A DNA stretch of 43,406 bases from NCBI GenBank assembly GCA_036374795.1, contig DASUTC010000339.1, positions 1 through 43,406 on the forward strand, read 5' to 3'. The number at the start of each line of letters is the position of its first letter. The stretch's first letter is position 1. Of this stretch, positions 15,973 to 24,967 are shown in pieces. The position numbers and the translations under genes are program-made. The notes under the pieces are model-generated. The model had not been told where the DNA came from. It saw nothing but the letters and a program-made list of their open reading frames with translations, and made no database searches. This DNA is from Herpetosiphonaceae bacterium. GTDB taxonomy: Bacteria > Chloroflexota > Chloroflexia > Chloroflexales > Kallotenuaceae.

Positions 15973-16631
15973 CGTCCAACCTGCCGTTGTTGCTGCTCGA
16001 TCCAGACTCGAAACGCGCCCAGCGATTGGCATAGCATCTGCGCCGCGCCGAAGTCGAGATCGCGTGTCAGCTCGTTGGGCACCGCCACTGCGAACATGCC
16101 CGCCGCCCGCGCGGCTGCGATCCCATGCGGCGCATCTTCCACCACCACGCACTGCGCGGGCGACACGTCCAGCAGCTCGGCGGCTCGTAAGAAAATATCC
16201 GGGGCGGGCTTGCCCCGTGTCACCGTATCGCCGGTGACAATCGCATCGAAGGCGTGCTCCAGCCCCAGCTCACGCAGCGCGATCGTCACATAGCGCTGGT
16301 GTCCCGATGTCGCCAGCGCCGTGCGCAGCCCAAGCCTGTGCATCGCCGCGACCGTCGCGCTCGCCTGCGGCATTGGCTGGAGCACGCCCGGCAGCGAGTC
16401 CAGAAAAAGCGCGTCGCGCTCTGCCATCACCTGCTCGACCGAGAGCGGCAGGCTCAACTCCTGGCGCACCAGCGCGGCGCTGTCGAGCAGCCGCAGGCCA
16501 AACATGCGATCGATCAGCTCCGGCTCAAGCACGCGATCGTAGCGCTCGACAAAGCGATGCCACGCTCTTTTTTGCAGCGGCTCGCTATCGGCCAGCAGCC
16601 CGTCGAGGTCGAAGAGCACCGCCGCGATCAT
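15969..16631 (-). CDS. HAD-superfamily hydrolase (beta-phosphoglucomutase-like)
   Basis: A 220-residue HAD phosphatase/phosphoglucomutase subfamily enzyme. Motif I is FDLDGLLADSEPL (nucleophile Asp8). A helical cap follows, then motif II ALATSGHQRY, motif III Lys in GKPAPDIFLRAAELL and motif IV VVVEDAPHGIAAARAAGM. It dephosphorylates a small phosphorylated metabolite or sugar; the substrate cannot be told. It has 4-nt overlaps with both neighbours (EamA transporter upstream, cutA downstream). The upstream in-frame extension to 16790 runs inside the transporter gene and is rejected. Confidence 0.92.
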   Translation of the reverse strand: MIAAVLFDLDGLLADSEPLQKRAWHRFVERYDRVLEPELIDRMFGLRLLDSAALVRQELSLPLSVEQVMAERDALFLDSLPGVLQPMPQASATVAAMHRLGLRTALATSGHQRYVTIALRELGLEHAFDAIVTGDTVTRGKPAPDIFLRAAELLDVSPAQCVVVEDAPHGIAAARAAGMFAVAVPNELTRDLDFGAAQMLCQSLGAFRVWIEQQQRQVGR

Positions 16632-17578
16632 CGCGCACCGTCCAGCATCACGTCGTCGGCGATCACCTGGGCCAGCTTGTCGGGTGACGCATTGCGGCTG
16701 AGCGAAACCTCGGCCACGATCACGCCCAGCAGCATCAGGCCGCCGCCGAGCCAGACCGCCGCCGTCAGCACCTCGCCGATCCACAGCCACGAGAAGAGCG
16801 CCGCAAAGACCGGCTCAAGCGCAAAAATCAACGCCGTATGCGTCGCCGTGGTGTAGCGTTGCAGCTTCAGTTGCAGCGCGAACACCAGCGCGGTCGCAAC
16901 CAATCCCAGAAACAGCGCGGCTCCCCAGACGCCCCAGGACGGCGCGGGAAGCGGCCAATCGCTCATGATCGCCGCGCCGGTTGCCAGCAGCGCCGCGACG
17001 ATCAACTGAACCGTGTTGATCGGCACGATCGGCAGCGTGGTTGCCCAGCGGCTAACCGCGACGATATGCATGGCGAACGCAAACGCGCAGACCAGCACCA
17101 GCAGGTCGCCCAAGCGCTGGGCGGGCGTCGCGTCCACGCCCACGGTACAGCCAAGCCACGGTATGCGGCAGCCCCACGAAAGAACTGCTAAGCCAACCAC
17201 GGCCAGCGCCACGCCGACGACCGCGCGCCGGGGCGGCTGCTGCCCAAAGCCCAGGCCAAGCAGCGGCACCAGCACCACGTTCAGCCCGGTGATGAATCCG
17301 GCCCGCGCCGGGCTGGTGTACTGAAGGCCGAGCGTCTGGCTGGCAAACCCGGCAAATAACAGAGCGCCCAGCAGCGCGCCGACCACTACGACCTGTCGGG
17401 TTAGCTCGGCCCGTCGCCGCGCCAGCGTCGGCAAGAAGACCGCTGCCGCGCATCCAAACCGCAGTGCGATCAGCGCCAATGCCGGAAACGTCGCCACCGC
17501 CTCGTGGACGATGGTAAACGTTGTGCCCCAGATAAGCGCGATCAATACCAGCAAAAGATCTGCCCGCCGTTGACTCAC
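16628..17578 (-). CDS. EamA-family (DMT) transporter
   Basis: A 316-residue inner-membrane protein of the drug/metabolite transporter superfamily with about ten hydrophobic helices in two EamA repeats. The first repeat starts LLLVLIALIWGTTFTIVHEA, and the second ends in LIFALEPVFAALFSWLWIGE, the family hallmark. The substrate is unknown; relatives export amino acids or other metabolites. The GTG at 17578 has GGGAG 7 nt upstream and is preferred over an ATG at 17596, which has none. It is the first gene of the transporter-HAD-cutA-kinase run. Confidence 0.9.
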   Translation of the reverse strand: MSQRRADLLLVLIALIWGTTFTIVHEAVATFPALALIALRFGCAAAVFLPTLARRRAELTRQVVVVGALLGALLFAGFASQTLGLQYTSPARAGFITGLNVVLVPLLGLGFGQQPPRRAVVGVALAVVGLAVLSWGCRIPWLGCTVGVDATPAQRLGDLLVLVCAFAFAMHIVAVSRWATTLPIVPINTVQLIVAALLATGAAIMSDWPLPAPSWGVWGAALFLGLVATALVFALQLKLQRYTTATHTALIFALEPVFAALFSWLWIGEVLTAAVWLGGGLMLLGVIVAEVSLSRNASPDKLAQVIADDVMLDGAR

Positions 17579-17704
17579 CCTACTGCTCCCAAACATGTGA
17601 CGATCACAGGCGGCACGCGATGGAAGAGATTGGCCTGCGGTCCTGCCGCAGGCTGATAGGGAAGATCGCCGCGTACATCCTCTAAACGTTCAACGATTGG
17701 CAGC

Positions 17705-17710
17705 ATTATA
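17705..17710 (-). promoter_or_regulatory. Possible -10 box for the EamA operon
   Basis: TATAAT reads on the minus strand just past the STAS gene stop and about 127 nt before the transporter start. No convincing -35 is visible. Confidence 0.25.
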
Positions 17711-17715
17711 CCCAA

Positions 17716-18060
17716 TCAAACACGGGCTGGTTCGCGATACGCCGCGAGATCGGCCTCGTCGACGATCGGCATGAAGCGCGACATCTCGACCATCTTGAAG
17801 ATCTTCTGATGGTGCGGGCTGACATTGATCGCAAACAGCTTGTAGCCCGATTTGCGCGCCGCGACGACAAACTTGAGCAGCGCCGAGATTCCGGCTGAGT
17901 TGATAAAGTTGACCTGCGCGAAATCGAGCGCCGTGATCGGACGCATATCGCTGCACATCTGCTCAATCAATCCCGCCGAGATGGCGTCGATGCTGGGCAT
18001 GCTGATGCGCAAAACCGCCAGATCGCCTTGTTCTTCGCGTCGGATCGTGTGCTGAGCCAT
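17716..18060 (-). CDS. STAS-domain anti-sigma-factor antagonist
   Basis: A 114-residue single STAS domain like SpoIIAA/RsbV. The phosphorylatable serine lies in the conserved loop VNFINSAGISALL (Ser55). In partner switching, the unphosphorylated antagonist binds the HATPase anti-sigma or switch kinase and frees its target. A SpoIIE-type phosphatase and a short HATPase are encoded just upstream in the same orientation, so the three parts are together. AAGGA precedes the ATG at 8 nt. No sigma factor gene is in the window, so the final target is unknown. Confidence 0.9.
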   Translation of the reverse strand: MAQHTIRREEQGDLAVLRISMPSIDAISAGLIEQMCSDMRPITALDFAQVNFINSAGISALLKFVVAARKSGYKLFAINVSPHHQKIFKMVEMSRFMPIVDEADLAAYREPARV

Positions 18061-18162
18061 ATGAACATCCTTTCTATGGTAGCCAATACGCTTGCATAAA
18101 TGCGTTGGTTCGATCGCTGCCGCTCGTGCCGGTTCGGCAGACCATCCCGGCTCGATCGCGGC

Positions 18163-18588
18163 TTACTCCTCCGGCTTGCGGAAGATTCGTAAGGTCATAA
18201 CCGTGCCTTCGGCGGTGCTGGTCACTTCGCACTGATCGACCAGCGAGCTGATCAGATACATGCCGAAGCCGCGCAGCATTCCGGCGTCCAGGTTGTCTTC
18301 TTCGACCACCCGCCTGCTCCAGTCGATCCGCTCCACACCACCGCCGTGATCCGTCACGCGCACCTCAAGATGATCGCCGTTCACGCTGAACGACACATCC
18401 ACCGGAAGATGGCTCTGACGTTTGCTGCCGTGATCGATCGCGTTGTTGACGGCCTCGCTCACGGCCAGCTTCAAGTCCTCAATCCGCTCAGGGTCGAAGC
18501 CGAGCGTATCGCCAAGTTCCGCCGCGCTGGCCCGTACAACTCGCTCGAACGCCGGATCAGAAGGGATGGATAACGTTACACGATGCAT
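18163..18588 (-). CDS. RsbW-like HATPase (anti-sigma / switch kinase)
   Basis: A 141-residue GHKL ATPase of the anti-sigma serine kinase type. The N-box is KLAVSEAVNNAIDHGS, G1 is RVTDHGGGV and G2 is MLRGFGMYLISSLVD. It has no sensor or H-box. It should bind and phosphorylate the STAS protein encoded 102 bp downstream and sequester a sigma factor or another partner. GGAG lies 8 nt before the ATG. It starts 17 bp after the TPR gene, so it is probably co-transcribed with it. Confidence 0.9.
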   Translation of the reverse strand: MHRVTLSIPSDPAFERVVRASAAELGDTLGFDPERIEDLKLAVSEAVNNAIDHGSKRQSHLPVDVSFSVNGDHLEVRVTDHGGGVERIDWSRRVVEEDNLDAGMLRGFGMYLISSLVDQCEVTSTAEGTVMTLRIFRKPEE

Positions 18589-18605
18589 ACACTACGCTCC
18601 GACCA

Positions 18606-20153
18606 TTACGAAGATGAGGGCATGACTTGATGCGGCAATCGAGGGACGCGACCACCGCGCGCCATGAACCGATCGTAGCGCCGCAGGTAGGCCCGCCCGA
18701 CGGGGGTGTTGCCGGTTTGGAGATAACACGCTCCCAGGTAGTACAACGCCTGGGCATGGTTCGGCTGGGCTTTGATCACCTGCTCGAAGAGCGGGATCGC
18801 CCGCGCGGGCTCAAGCAGCTCCTTGTAGCAGGTGCCCAGCAGGAAGGCCGCCTCGATGTCCTGCGATTTTTGCTCAAGCACGGCCTCCAGCTCCACCGTC
18901 GCCAGATCGTGCCGTCCACGCCGAATGTAGATGCAGGCCAGATCGTAGCGCAGCGAGGCGGCGCGCGGCGTCAGCGTAATCGCCTGCTTCCACGCGGTAA
19001 TCGCCCAGTGCTCCTTGCCGATCACCAGATACATAAAGCCGAGCAAATAGAACGCGACCGAGTCGTCGCCGAGCAGGTGGGTGGCGCGCTCAAGCGCACG
19101 AGCCGCCGCCTGGGGCTTGCCCAGATCGTAGAGCAGCTTGCCCATCTGCACAAAGATCTGGCCCTCGGTCGGACGCTGCCGCGCGCACTCGTAGAGGATG
19201 GTGTAGGCCTGCTTCAGGCGCTTGCCCAGACGCAGCACCGCCGCGATGCGCAGCCGCGCGGCGACATAGAACGGGTCCTGCGGCGGAATATGCAGATATT
19301 CACGCACGGCCTCTTCCCAGCGCCGCCGCCGTGCCAGGAGGTTGCCCAGCAGAAAGCGCGCGCGATGCTCCTCCGGCTTCCATTCCAGCAGCGCGCGGTA
19401 GATCCGCTCGGCCTCTTCTTCCGCGCCCTGGTTTTTGAGATCGTCGGAGAGGCGATAGTACCACTGCGAGGTGTCGGCCTCGGTTTTGTTGACGAGCTCC
19501 TGCGGCTCCGATTCGGGCGAGATAAAGGTTGGCTCGACGCGCAGCGCCTCGGCAAAGCAGCGCTGCGCCAGCTCGTGCGCGCCGTGGCGCTGATGCATCA
19601 GGCCCATGTAGTAGAGCGGCTCGCCCGCCTGTGGCCGCACCTCGCGCGCCGAGGCATAGTGAATATAGGCCCGCACCGAGTCGTCGAGATGCTGGTAGCA
19701 GCGTCCGAGCGCGAAATGCGCCTCGTACAGGCCATCGTTGTGCTCCAGCGCCTCCTTGAAGGCCGCGATGGCCCGCTCGGTCTGGCCCATGGCCGCGAAG
19801 GCCACGCCGAGATTGTAGTGCGCCTCAGACAGCGACGGATCGGTGCGCACGGCCTCAAGGTACTCGCGCAGCGACGCATCCCAATCTTCGGCAAAGGCCC
19901 AGGCGTTGCCAATATAGAGATAAATAATCGCGCGCTCGCGGTCGGAGATAAGCGCGTGCTGCGTCCCATCGACATACGCCGCGATCAGCGCTGCTTTGAA
20001 ACGTTCTACGGCTTCCGGGTACTGCGCGCTGAGATAGGCGCGAATGCCTTGGGTAAAGGCCGTGCCCAGTTCTGAGCCGTCCATAAAGCGCTCGCTGCCC
20101 ACAAAGGTATCGAGGTCGAGCGGCATGAACACCAGCGGCTCGGAGGTAATCAT
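18606..20153 (-). CDS. Large tetratricopeptide-repeat protein
   Basis: A 515-residue protein built of about a dozen TPR units and without an enzymatic domain. Clear repeats include SEAHYNLGVAFAAMGQTERA, YEAHFALGRCYQHLDD and QALYYLGACYLQTGNTPVG. There is no signal peptide or membrane helix, so it is a cytoplasmic scaffold. Its place between the SpoIIE-type phosphatase and the RsbW-like kinase, with a further TPR domain on CheR, suggests it assembles chemosensory or partner-switch components; that is inference. AGGAG lies 7 nt before the ATG. Confidence 0.88.
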   Translation of the reverse strand: MITSEPLVFMPLDLDTFVGSERFMDGSELGTAFTQGIRAYLSAQYPEAVERFKAALIAAYVDGTQHALISDRERAIIYLYIGNAWAFAEDWDASLREYLEAVRTDPSLSEAHYNLGVAFAAMGQTERAIAAFKEALEHNDGLYEAHFALGRCYQHLDDSVRAYIHYASAREVRPQAGEPLYYMGLMHQRHGAHELAQRCFAEALRVEPTFISPESEPQELVNKTEADTSQWYYRLSDDLKNQGAEEEAERIYRALLEWKPEEHRARFLLGNLLARRRRWEEAVREYLHIPPQDPFYVAARLRIAAVLRLGKRLKQAYTILYECARQRPTEGQIFVQMGKLLYDLGKPQAAARALERATHLLGDDSVAFYLLGFMYLVIGKEHWAITAWKQAITLTPRAASLRYDLACIYIRRGRHDLATVELEAVLEQKSQDIEAAFLLGTCYKELLEPARAIPLFEQVIKAQPNHAQALYYLGACYLQTGNTPVGRAYLRRYDRFMARGGRVPRLPHQVMPSSS

Positions 20154-20251
20154 CTATGGCTCCTGCAACGTAGAACGGGGAGCTGGCCGGTCGATCGCGC
20201 GCTCATAACGGTTGGCACGTCGTGTCACGCGCGAGTACCGGCTCCACACAG

Positions 20252-21325
20252 CTATACACATGCATCCATTTCTGCGCGTACCGTCGTGCGGTACTCCTCC
20301 AGCGTCAATCGGAGCTGGGCCAGCAGCTCACGGCTCAGGCCGCGCCCATGACGAGCCTGCACGATCTTGCCGATCTGCGGCAGCGCCGCCTGCCACTCCT
20401 GCACATCCGCCGGGATCTGCCCGATCTCGACCCACAGCGCCGCCGCGCCCATCTCGCCCATCACATCGACGCTGATGTTGCGCAGTTCGGCGTTCAGATC
20501 GGGCAGCCGTCGGCGCATCACCACCATCGTCATGTCGTCGGCCAGCGTGTTGCCGCTCCATGTCTTGACCGTGTTGAGGATCGTCGCCATCATCGAGCGC
20601 GGACGCTGCTGGTGGCTGCGCAGCAGCAGCGATTGCAGCCGGGTAAAGCCGTACATCCGCTCGCGGGGATCGCTGGCCTCGGTGATACCGTCGGTATAGA
20701 GCAGCGCCGTCTCGCCGGGAGCCAGCGTCGCGGTGATCGTCTCGTACTCGGCGTCGGGGTCGATCCCCAGTGGCAGGCCCGTCACCTCAAGCTCATGGAC
20801 ATCATGGCCGATCAGCACCGGGAAGTTATGCCCGGCGTTGGCGATATGCAGCGTGCCGGTATGAATCTCGGCGTGGACGTAGAGCATCGTCACCATGCCG
20901 TGGGGCATCTCGCTGATCAGCGCGCGGTTGAGCGCGGCCAGCGTCGCGCCCGGCGCGAGCTTTTCGCGGGCGATCTGCCGAAAGAGCGTGCGCGCCACGG
21001 CCATGCGCAGCGCCGCCGCCAGGCCGTGCCCTGAGACATCGCCGATCATCAGGCCGTGCCAGTTGTCGTCCAGCGCCGGAAAATCGTAGAGATCGCCGCC
21101 GAGCTCGCTCGCGGGCAGCGAGGCTGCGGCCAGCTCCCATTTATGCAAGCGCGGCACCGTCTGCAACAGCAAGCCCTGCTGTAGCTCGCGCGCCATGCGC
21201 AGATCTTGAGCTAATTCAGGGTGATCGCCGGGTGTTGCCCGTCGCGGCCTCCGCGCAACCACCGCGGGGCGTCCCGTCAGGCGTTGATGGGGAGAGCGAT
21301 GGCTCACGAGACTTTTCCACGACAT
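20252..21325 (-). CDS. SpoIIE/RsbU-type PP2C serine phosphatase
   Basis: A 357-residue protein whose residues about 45-265 are a PP2C-like SpoIIE phosphatase domain. Metal-binding motifs are ASELGGDLYDF, MIGDVSGHGLAAAL, LLYTDGITEASD and ADDMTMVVMRR. The first 40 residues are basic, with no receiver or PAS domain. About 85 C-terminal residues beyond the catalytic domain have no assignment. It should dephosphorylate the STAS antagonist encoded downstream. ATGs lie at 21334 and 21325; the second is better placed relative to AGAGG. It begins 17 bp after cheR, linking the phosphatase to the chemosensory genes. Confidence 0.9.
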   Translation of the reverse strand: MSWKSLVSHRSPHQRLTGRPAVVARRPRRATPGDHPELAQDLRMARELQQGLLLQTVPRLHKWELAAASLPASELGGDLYDFPALDDNWHGLMIGDVSGHGLAAALRMAVARTLFRQIAREKLAPGATLAALNRALISEMPHGMVTMLYVHAEIHTGTLHIANAGHNFPVLIGHDVHELEVTGLPLGIDPDAEYETITATLAPGETALLYTDGITEASDPRERMYGFTRLQSLLLRSHQQRPRSMMATILNTVKTWSGNTLADDMTMVVMRRRLPDLNAELRNISVDVMGEMGAAALWVEIGQIPADVQEWQAALPQIGKIVQARHGRGLSRELLAQLRLTLEEYRTTVRAEMDACV

Positions 21326-21342
21326 GCAAGGCATCCTCTAAA

Positions 21343-22863
21343 CTAGCGGTGTTGGAATCGATCGGCTTCGAGATGTTGCAAAAACCGCTGACATGTTTCA
21401 CGTAGCCAGGCGACGGTCACGCCATCCAGGACCTCAGCCTCGTCCAGGTCGGCCAGCTTGCGCAGCGCGCTGCGGTACTCGCGCTCGGCCAGGTCGAGCC
21501 GCTGCTGGCTGCGGTAGGCGTTCGCCAGATGGAACGACGGCAGCGGTGCCTGTGGCAGCAGATAGCGCACGCGCTCAAGATGGATCACCGCCTCGTCCCA
21601 GCGCTCCTGGTTGGCGTAGAGCATTCCCAGCAGCAGATGCGCGTCATGGACCAGCACATCGCACTCGATCGCGCGCTGCGCCTCGGTCGCCGCCTGCTCC
21701 CAGTCGCCGCGATTGGCATGAATGCGGGCGATGGCCGCCAGCGCGTGCGGGTAGGCTGGCTCGTCGGCGCGCACTCGTCGCAGCGTGTGCAGCGCATCGT
21801 CGAGCTGTCCGGCTTGCAGGTGGGCCAGGCCCTGATCCAGAAATGCCTGACTCGTCGGCGCGGGCGGGCGGGACGGTAGCCGCGCTGCCGTACGAGGCCG
21901 CGCTTCGCGCTGGGGGGTGCGCTCACGGGGTGGTGCCTCGAAGGGCGCTGGCTGCTCGCGCAGGAGCTTCTGGCTTTCGCGCGCTGCGGCGCGCTCGGTT
22001 CGCTCGCGAAGCTGGTGCTGATGCCGTGCCCGCAGTGCGCCCGTGCGCGGCAGCGGCTTGCGATAGACAAATGCTCCCGCCAGTTCAACCGTCTCAAAGC
22101 GGTCGAAGATACGCCACAGAGTCTCGGAGAAGCCCAGGAAAAGATACCCACCCGGTCGTAGGACCTCGAAGAAGCGAGCCATTAACGCCCGGCACACATC
22201 CACCGAGAAGTAGATCGTCACGTTCTGGCAGAAGATAATATCGAGCGCGCGCGCCCATTTCGGCACGGGCGTGTGCAGGTTATGCTGCTCGAAGTGGATC
22301 AGCGCGCGCACCTCAGGCCGCACCAGATGGTAGCCCTGATCCGGCGTGAAGTAGCGCGTGAACTCTTCCTGCTTGACATTCATCAGCGTGCGGCCCCGGT
22401 AGCGCCCAAGCTGCGCTTTCGCCAGCGCCTGGGTGCTGATGTCGGTAGCATGGATCTCCACCTGGCGCGGCAACGGCTCGCCGAGCGTCTGAAGGATCGA
22501 GATCGCCAGCGAGTACGGCTCCTCGCCGGTAGCGCAGCCAGCGCTCCAGCAGCGGAGCGGCATGGCCGCTGTGCGCTCGCGGTGCAGCGCAGGCAAAATA
22601 TGCTCGCGCAGCGCGCGATGATGCGCCGGAGTGCGGAAGAACTGCGTCTCATGGTTGACGACCAGCTCCGTCAGCCGGTGCAGCTCGGCGGCGTCGATCT
22701 GTTGCAGATAGGTGTGTGTCTCGTCGAGGCCAAGCGTTTCCATGCGCACCGCGATGGCGCTCTCAAGCGATCGATGGCGGCTGCCGTCCATCAAAAAGCC
22801 GCTGTACTCGGCGATGCTGCCGGCGAGCGTTTGAAACTGGGCGGTGGAGAGAGTCGGTCGCAT
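21343..22863 (-). CDS. cheR: CheR methyltransferase with C-terminal TPR domain
   Basis: A 506-residue S-adenosylmethionine-dependent MCP glutamate methyltransferase. The N-terminal helical domain (1-75) contains NHETQFFRTP. The SAM motif is WSAGCATGEEPYSLAISI (about 106-123), and DIIFCQNVTIYF is the usual CheR strand. Residues about 280-345 are a basic, Arg/Pro-rich linker. From about 350 there are three or four TPR units (FLDQGLAHLQAGQLDDALHT and following). CheR-TPR fusions occur in alternative chemosensory systems. AAGGAG lies 8 nt before the ATG, and the start overlaps the cheB stop by 1 nt (TGATG). Confidence 0.95.
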   Translation of the reverse strand: MRPTLSTAQFQTLAGSIAEYSGFLMDGSRHRSLESAIAVRMETLGLDETHTYLQQIDAAELHRLTELVVNHETQFFRTPAHHRALREHILPALHRERTAAMPLRCWSAGCATGEEPYSLAISILQTLGEPLPRQVEIHATDISTQALAKAQLGRYRGRTLMNVKQEEFTRYFTPDQGYHLVRPEVRALIHFEQHNLHTPVPKWARALDIIFCQNVTIYFSVDVCRALMARFFEVLRPGGYLFLGFSETLWRIFDRFETVELAGAFVYRKPLPRTGALRARHQHQLRERTERAAARESQKLLREQPAPFEAPPRERTPQREARPRTAARLPSRPPAPTSQAFLDQGLAHLQAGQLDDALHTLRRVRADEPAYPHALAAIARIHANRGDWEQAATEAQRAIECDVLVHDAHLLLGMLYANQERWDEAVIHLERVRYLLPQAPLPSFHLANAYRSQQRLDLAEREYRSALRKLADLDEAEVLDGVTVAWLRETCQRFLQHLEADRFQHR

Positions 22864-24293
22864 CAGCGTTGCTCCTTGACCACGTTCTCGCGCAGCAAGA
22901 CCTGCAAGCGGCCCGCGATGGCCTCTGGACTCAGCACCTCGTGGACTACCTGCGCCTCAATCGCGGCGCGCGGCATGCCAAAGACGATGCAGGTTTCGCT
23001 GTTCTGAGCGATGGTATAGCCGCCCTCGCGGTAGATCGCGCCCATGCCCGACGCCCCATCGCGGCCCATGCCGGTCAGCAGCACGCCGATAGCGCGGGTG
23101 CCGTAGGCCTCCGCCGCGCGCTGCATCGTCACATCCACCGAGGGCCGCTGGAGCAGCGCGGGCTGCGACGAGAGGCTCAGCACGCCGTCGCCGTCGATCA
23201 GCAGGTGCATGTTGTCGGGCGCGACAAAGACTCGTCCGGGCAGCGCTATATCGCCCGACTTCGCAAGCTGAACCGGCATCGGAGTGGATGCGGCCAGCCA
23301 GTCGACCATGCCGCGCGTAAAGCCGTCCGCAATATGCTGCACCAGCAGGACCGAGGCAGGCAGGTTGACCGGCAACTGGCGCAAGATCTGCTGCACCACG
23401 CGCGGCCCGCCAGTCGACGCGCCGATCACGATCACCTTGTTGGCCGCGCCCATCGTCGAGCGCCGCGTGACGATCGGCGGCGGGTTCACCGGAGCGCTGG
23501 CAGGCGTTTTTGCCGCCGGGCTGGTCGTCGGGGGCGTAGCGGGTGTTTTCGCTGGCGGCGTGCTCGGCGGCGCAGATCCGAGCGGACGGGAGCCGCGCAG
23601 CCTGCGCTGGGCGGCATCGCCGGGCGTAGAGGTGCTCGGCGGCGCAGATCCGAGCGGACGGGAGCCGCGCAGCCTGCGCTGGGCGGCATCGCCGGGCGCC
23701 AGCGAGAGCGTTCCCCGTGTGCGGCGCAGGGAGTCCGTGCCGGATAATGGGCGCGAGCCGCGCGCGCGGCGCAGCGCGTCGCCGCCGCCGAGCGGACGAG
23801 AGCCGCGAAGTCGCCGCTGGGCCGCATCGCTGCTGTCGGCTTCCGACGTGTCGCGCATGGAGCGCCGCCGACCACGGAGATGCGTCACGACGCGCACGCG
23901 CGACAAGACTTTGATCCGCTTGATCAGCGCGGCGCGGGCCTGCTCCAGACCACCGGGATCGCTGCTGGAGGGCTTTTCCATCACATCGAGCGCGCCCAGG
24001 CCAAGCATGCGGAAGGTGATGTCGATATCGAAGCGCGAGAGCGAGGCCGTCAGCACCAGGATCGGCGTCGGGTAGTACGCCATGATGTGCTCGGTAGTCT
24101 GCAAGCCGTCCATCACCGGCATGCGCACATCCATCGTAATCACATCGGGCCGCAGCGCTACCACCTGCTCGATCGCAGCCTGCCCATCACGCGCCGTCCC
24201 GACGACCTCGATCTCAGGATCGGACGTGAGCAGCGCCGTCAGTGCGCGACGCATCAGCGCAGAGTCATCGACAATCAACACACGGATAGGCAT
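22863..24293 (-). CDS. cheB: Chemotaxis methylesterase/deamidase CheB with expanded linker
   Basis: A 476-residue response regulator enzyme that demethylates or deamidates receptors. The receiver spans 1-125 (D10/D11, acceptor D55 in VITMDVRMP, KP lysine 107). The methylesterase domain covers about 284-470 with catalytic Ser293 (IGASTGGP), His320 (LLVQHIADGF) and Asp412 (TGMGRDGA). Between them lies an unusually long linker of about 145 residues. It has five copies of a basic RRLRGSRPLG-type motif and a Pro/Thr-rich tail; two copies are encoded by near-identical 72-bp units. The enzyme should be active. The linker may bind a partner or be a slippage product. Confidence 0.95.
   Translation of the reverse strand: MPIRVLIVDDSALMRRALTALLTSDPEIEVVGTARDGQAAIEQVVALRPDVITMDVRMPVMDGLQTTEHIMAYYPTPILVLTASLSRFDIDITFRMLGLGALDVMEKPSSSDPGGLEQARAALIKRIKVLSRVRVVTHLRGRRRSMRDTSEADSSDAAQRRLRGSRPLGGGDALRRARGSRPLSGTDSLRRTRGTLSLAPGDAAQRRLRGSRPLGSAPPSTSTPGDAAQRRLRGSRPLGSAPPSTPPAKTPATPPTTSPAAKTPASAPVNPPPIVTRRSTMGAANKVIVIGASTGGPRVVQQILRQLPVNLPASVLLVQHIADGFTRGMVDWLAASTPMPVQLAKSGDIALPGRVFVAPDNMHLLIDGDGVLSLSSQPALLQRPSVDVTMQRAAEAYGTRAIGVLLTGMGRDGASGMGAIYREGGYTIAQNSETCIVFGMPRAAIEAQVVHEVLSPEAIAGRLQVLLRENVVKEQR
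23550..23693 (-). repeat. Tandem 72-bp repeat inside cheB
   Basis: Two adjacent, nearly identical 72-bp in-frame units encode 24 residues each, starting GDAAQRRLRGSRPLGSAPPS. They extend an older degenerate series of the same basic motif toward the receiver side. High identity suggests a recent duplication and possible length variation between strains. Confidence 0.9.
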
Positions 24294-24400
24294 AGCGGTA
24301 TCGCAACTCCGAAGCGATCGAATCCAGGGACGCGGACGAAAGAACCGAGAACTAAGAACCAGGGAGAACTCAGAACTCGAAACTTGAAACTCATGAATAG
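24294..24400. repeat. Spacer with degenerate heptamer repeats (cheY-cheB)
   Basis: On the minus strand, units such as GTTCTTA, GTTCTCG and GTTCTTT follow one another at 7-nt spacing between about 24336 and 24391. It is the same family as the 27.4-kb spacer. No promoter or gene is visible. Confidence 0.55.
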
Positions 24401-24760
24401 TTATACGCCGAGCAGTACTTTGACCCGGTTGGGCAGATCCAGCAGATCGAGATCCTTGTTGAGGTAATCATCGACACCTGCCTCAAAGCCCGCGCGCCGG
24501 TCGTCCATCGAGGTCAGCATGATAATCGGCAGATCTTCCAGCGCCGGTTGTTCGCGCAGGCGGCGGCAGACCTCGTAGCCATCAATGCCCGGCATCTGAA
24601 CGTCCAGCACGATCAGGTCGGGCATAACATCGTGGACCCGATCCAGCCCGTCTTCGCCGCTATGCGCGACCTGGACTTCGTAGCCGTACATTTCCAGCCG
24701 CATTTTGACAATGTCGGTAACGAGTCTGCTATCGTCGACAATCAGGATGGTGGCGCTCAT
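24401..24760 (-). CDS. cheY: CheY-like single-domain response regulator
   Basis: A 119-residue stand-alone receiver. The acidic pair lies in LIVDDSRLV, the acceptor Asp in DLIVLDVQMPG, the Thr/Ser in IIMLTSMDD and the lysine in DDYLNKDLD. Asp follows the lysine instead of the usual Pro. There is no output domain. GGAGG lies 6 nt before the ATG at 24760. It sits between cheA and cheB, so CheA is the expected phosphodonor. With no flagellar genes nearby, its target (type IV pili, gliding or another output) is not visible. Confidence 0.92.
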   Translation of the reverse strand: MSATILIVDDSRLVTDIVKMRLEMYGYEVQVAHSGEDGLDRVHDVMPDLIVLDVQMPGIDGYEVCRRLREQPALEDLPIIMLTSMDDRRAGFEAGVDDYLNKDLDLLDLPNRVKVLLGV

Positions 24761-24967
24761 GCAAACCTCCAGCATGCGATCGTGCCGATATCGCATGCGC
24801 TACGTATCACTTGGTGGCTGTAAGAACTGTCTCTCTATGTGCGGCGTGGATAATCGCTCAACCCGGTTCATGACTGTTGTGCAGCATACGAGAATCTCCA
24901 GCACGCGGGTATAGTACTGGAGCCTACACTTTTGTCGCCGTTTGATAGATACGGAAAGGGACGGCTA

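Noticed and set aside
18627-20075. 482-codon open frame antisense to the TPR gene
   Set aside because: Shadow frame produced by biased codon use; TPR units are clear on the minus strand.
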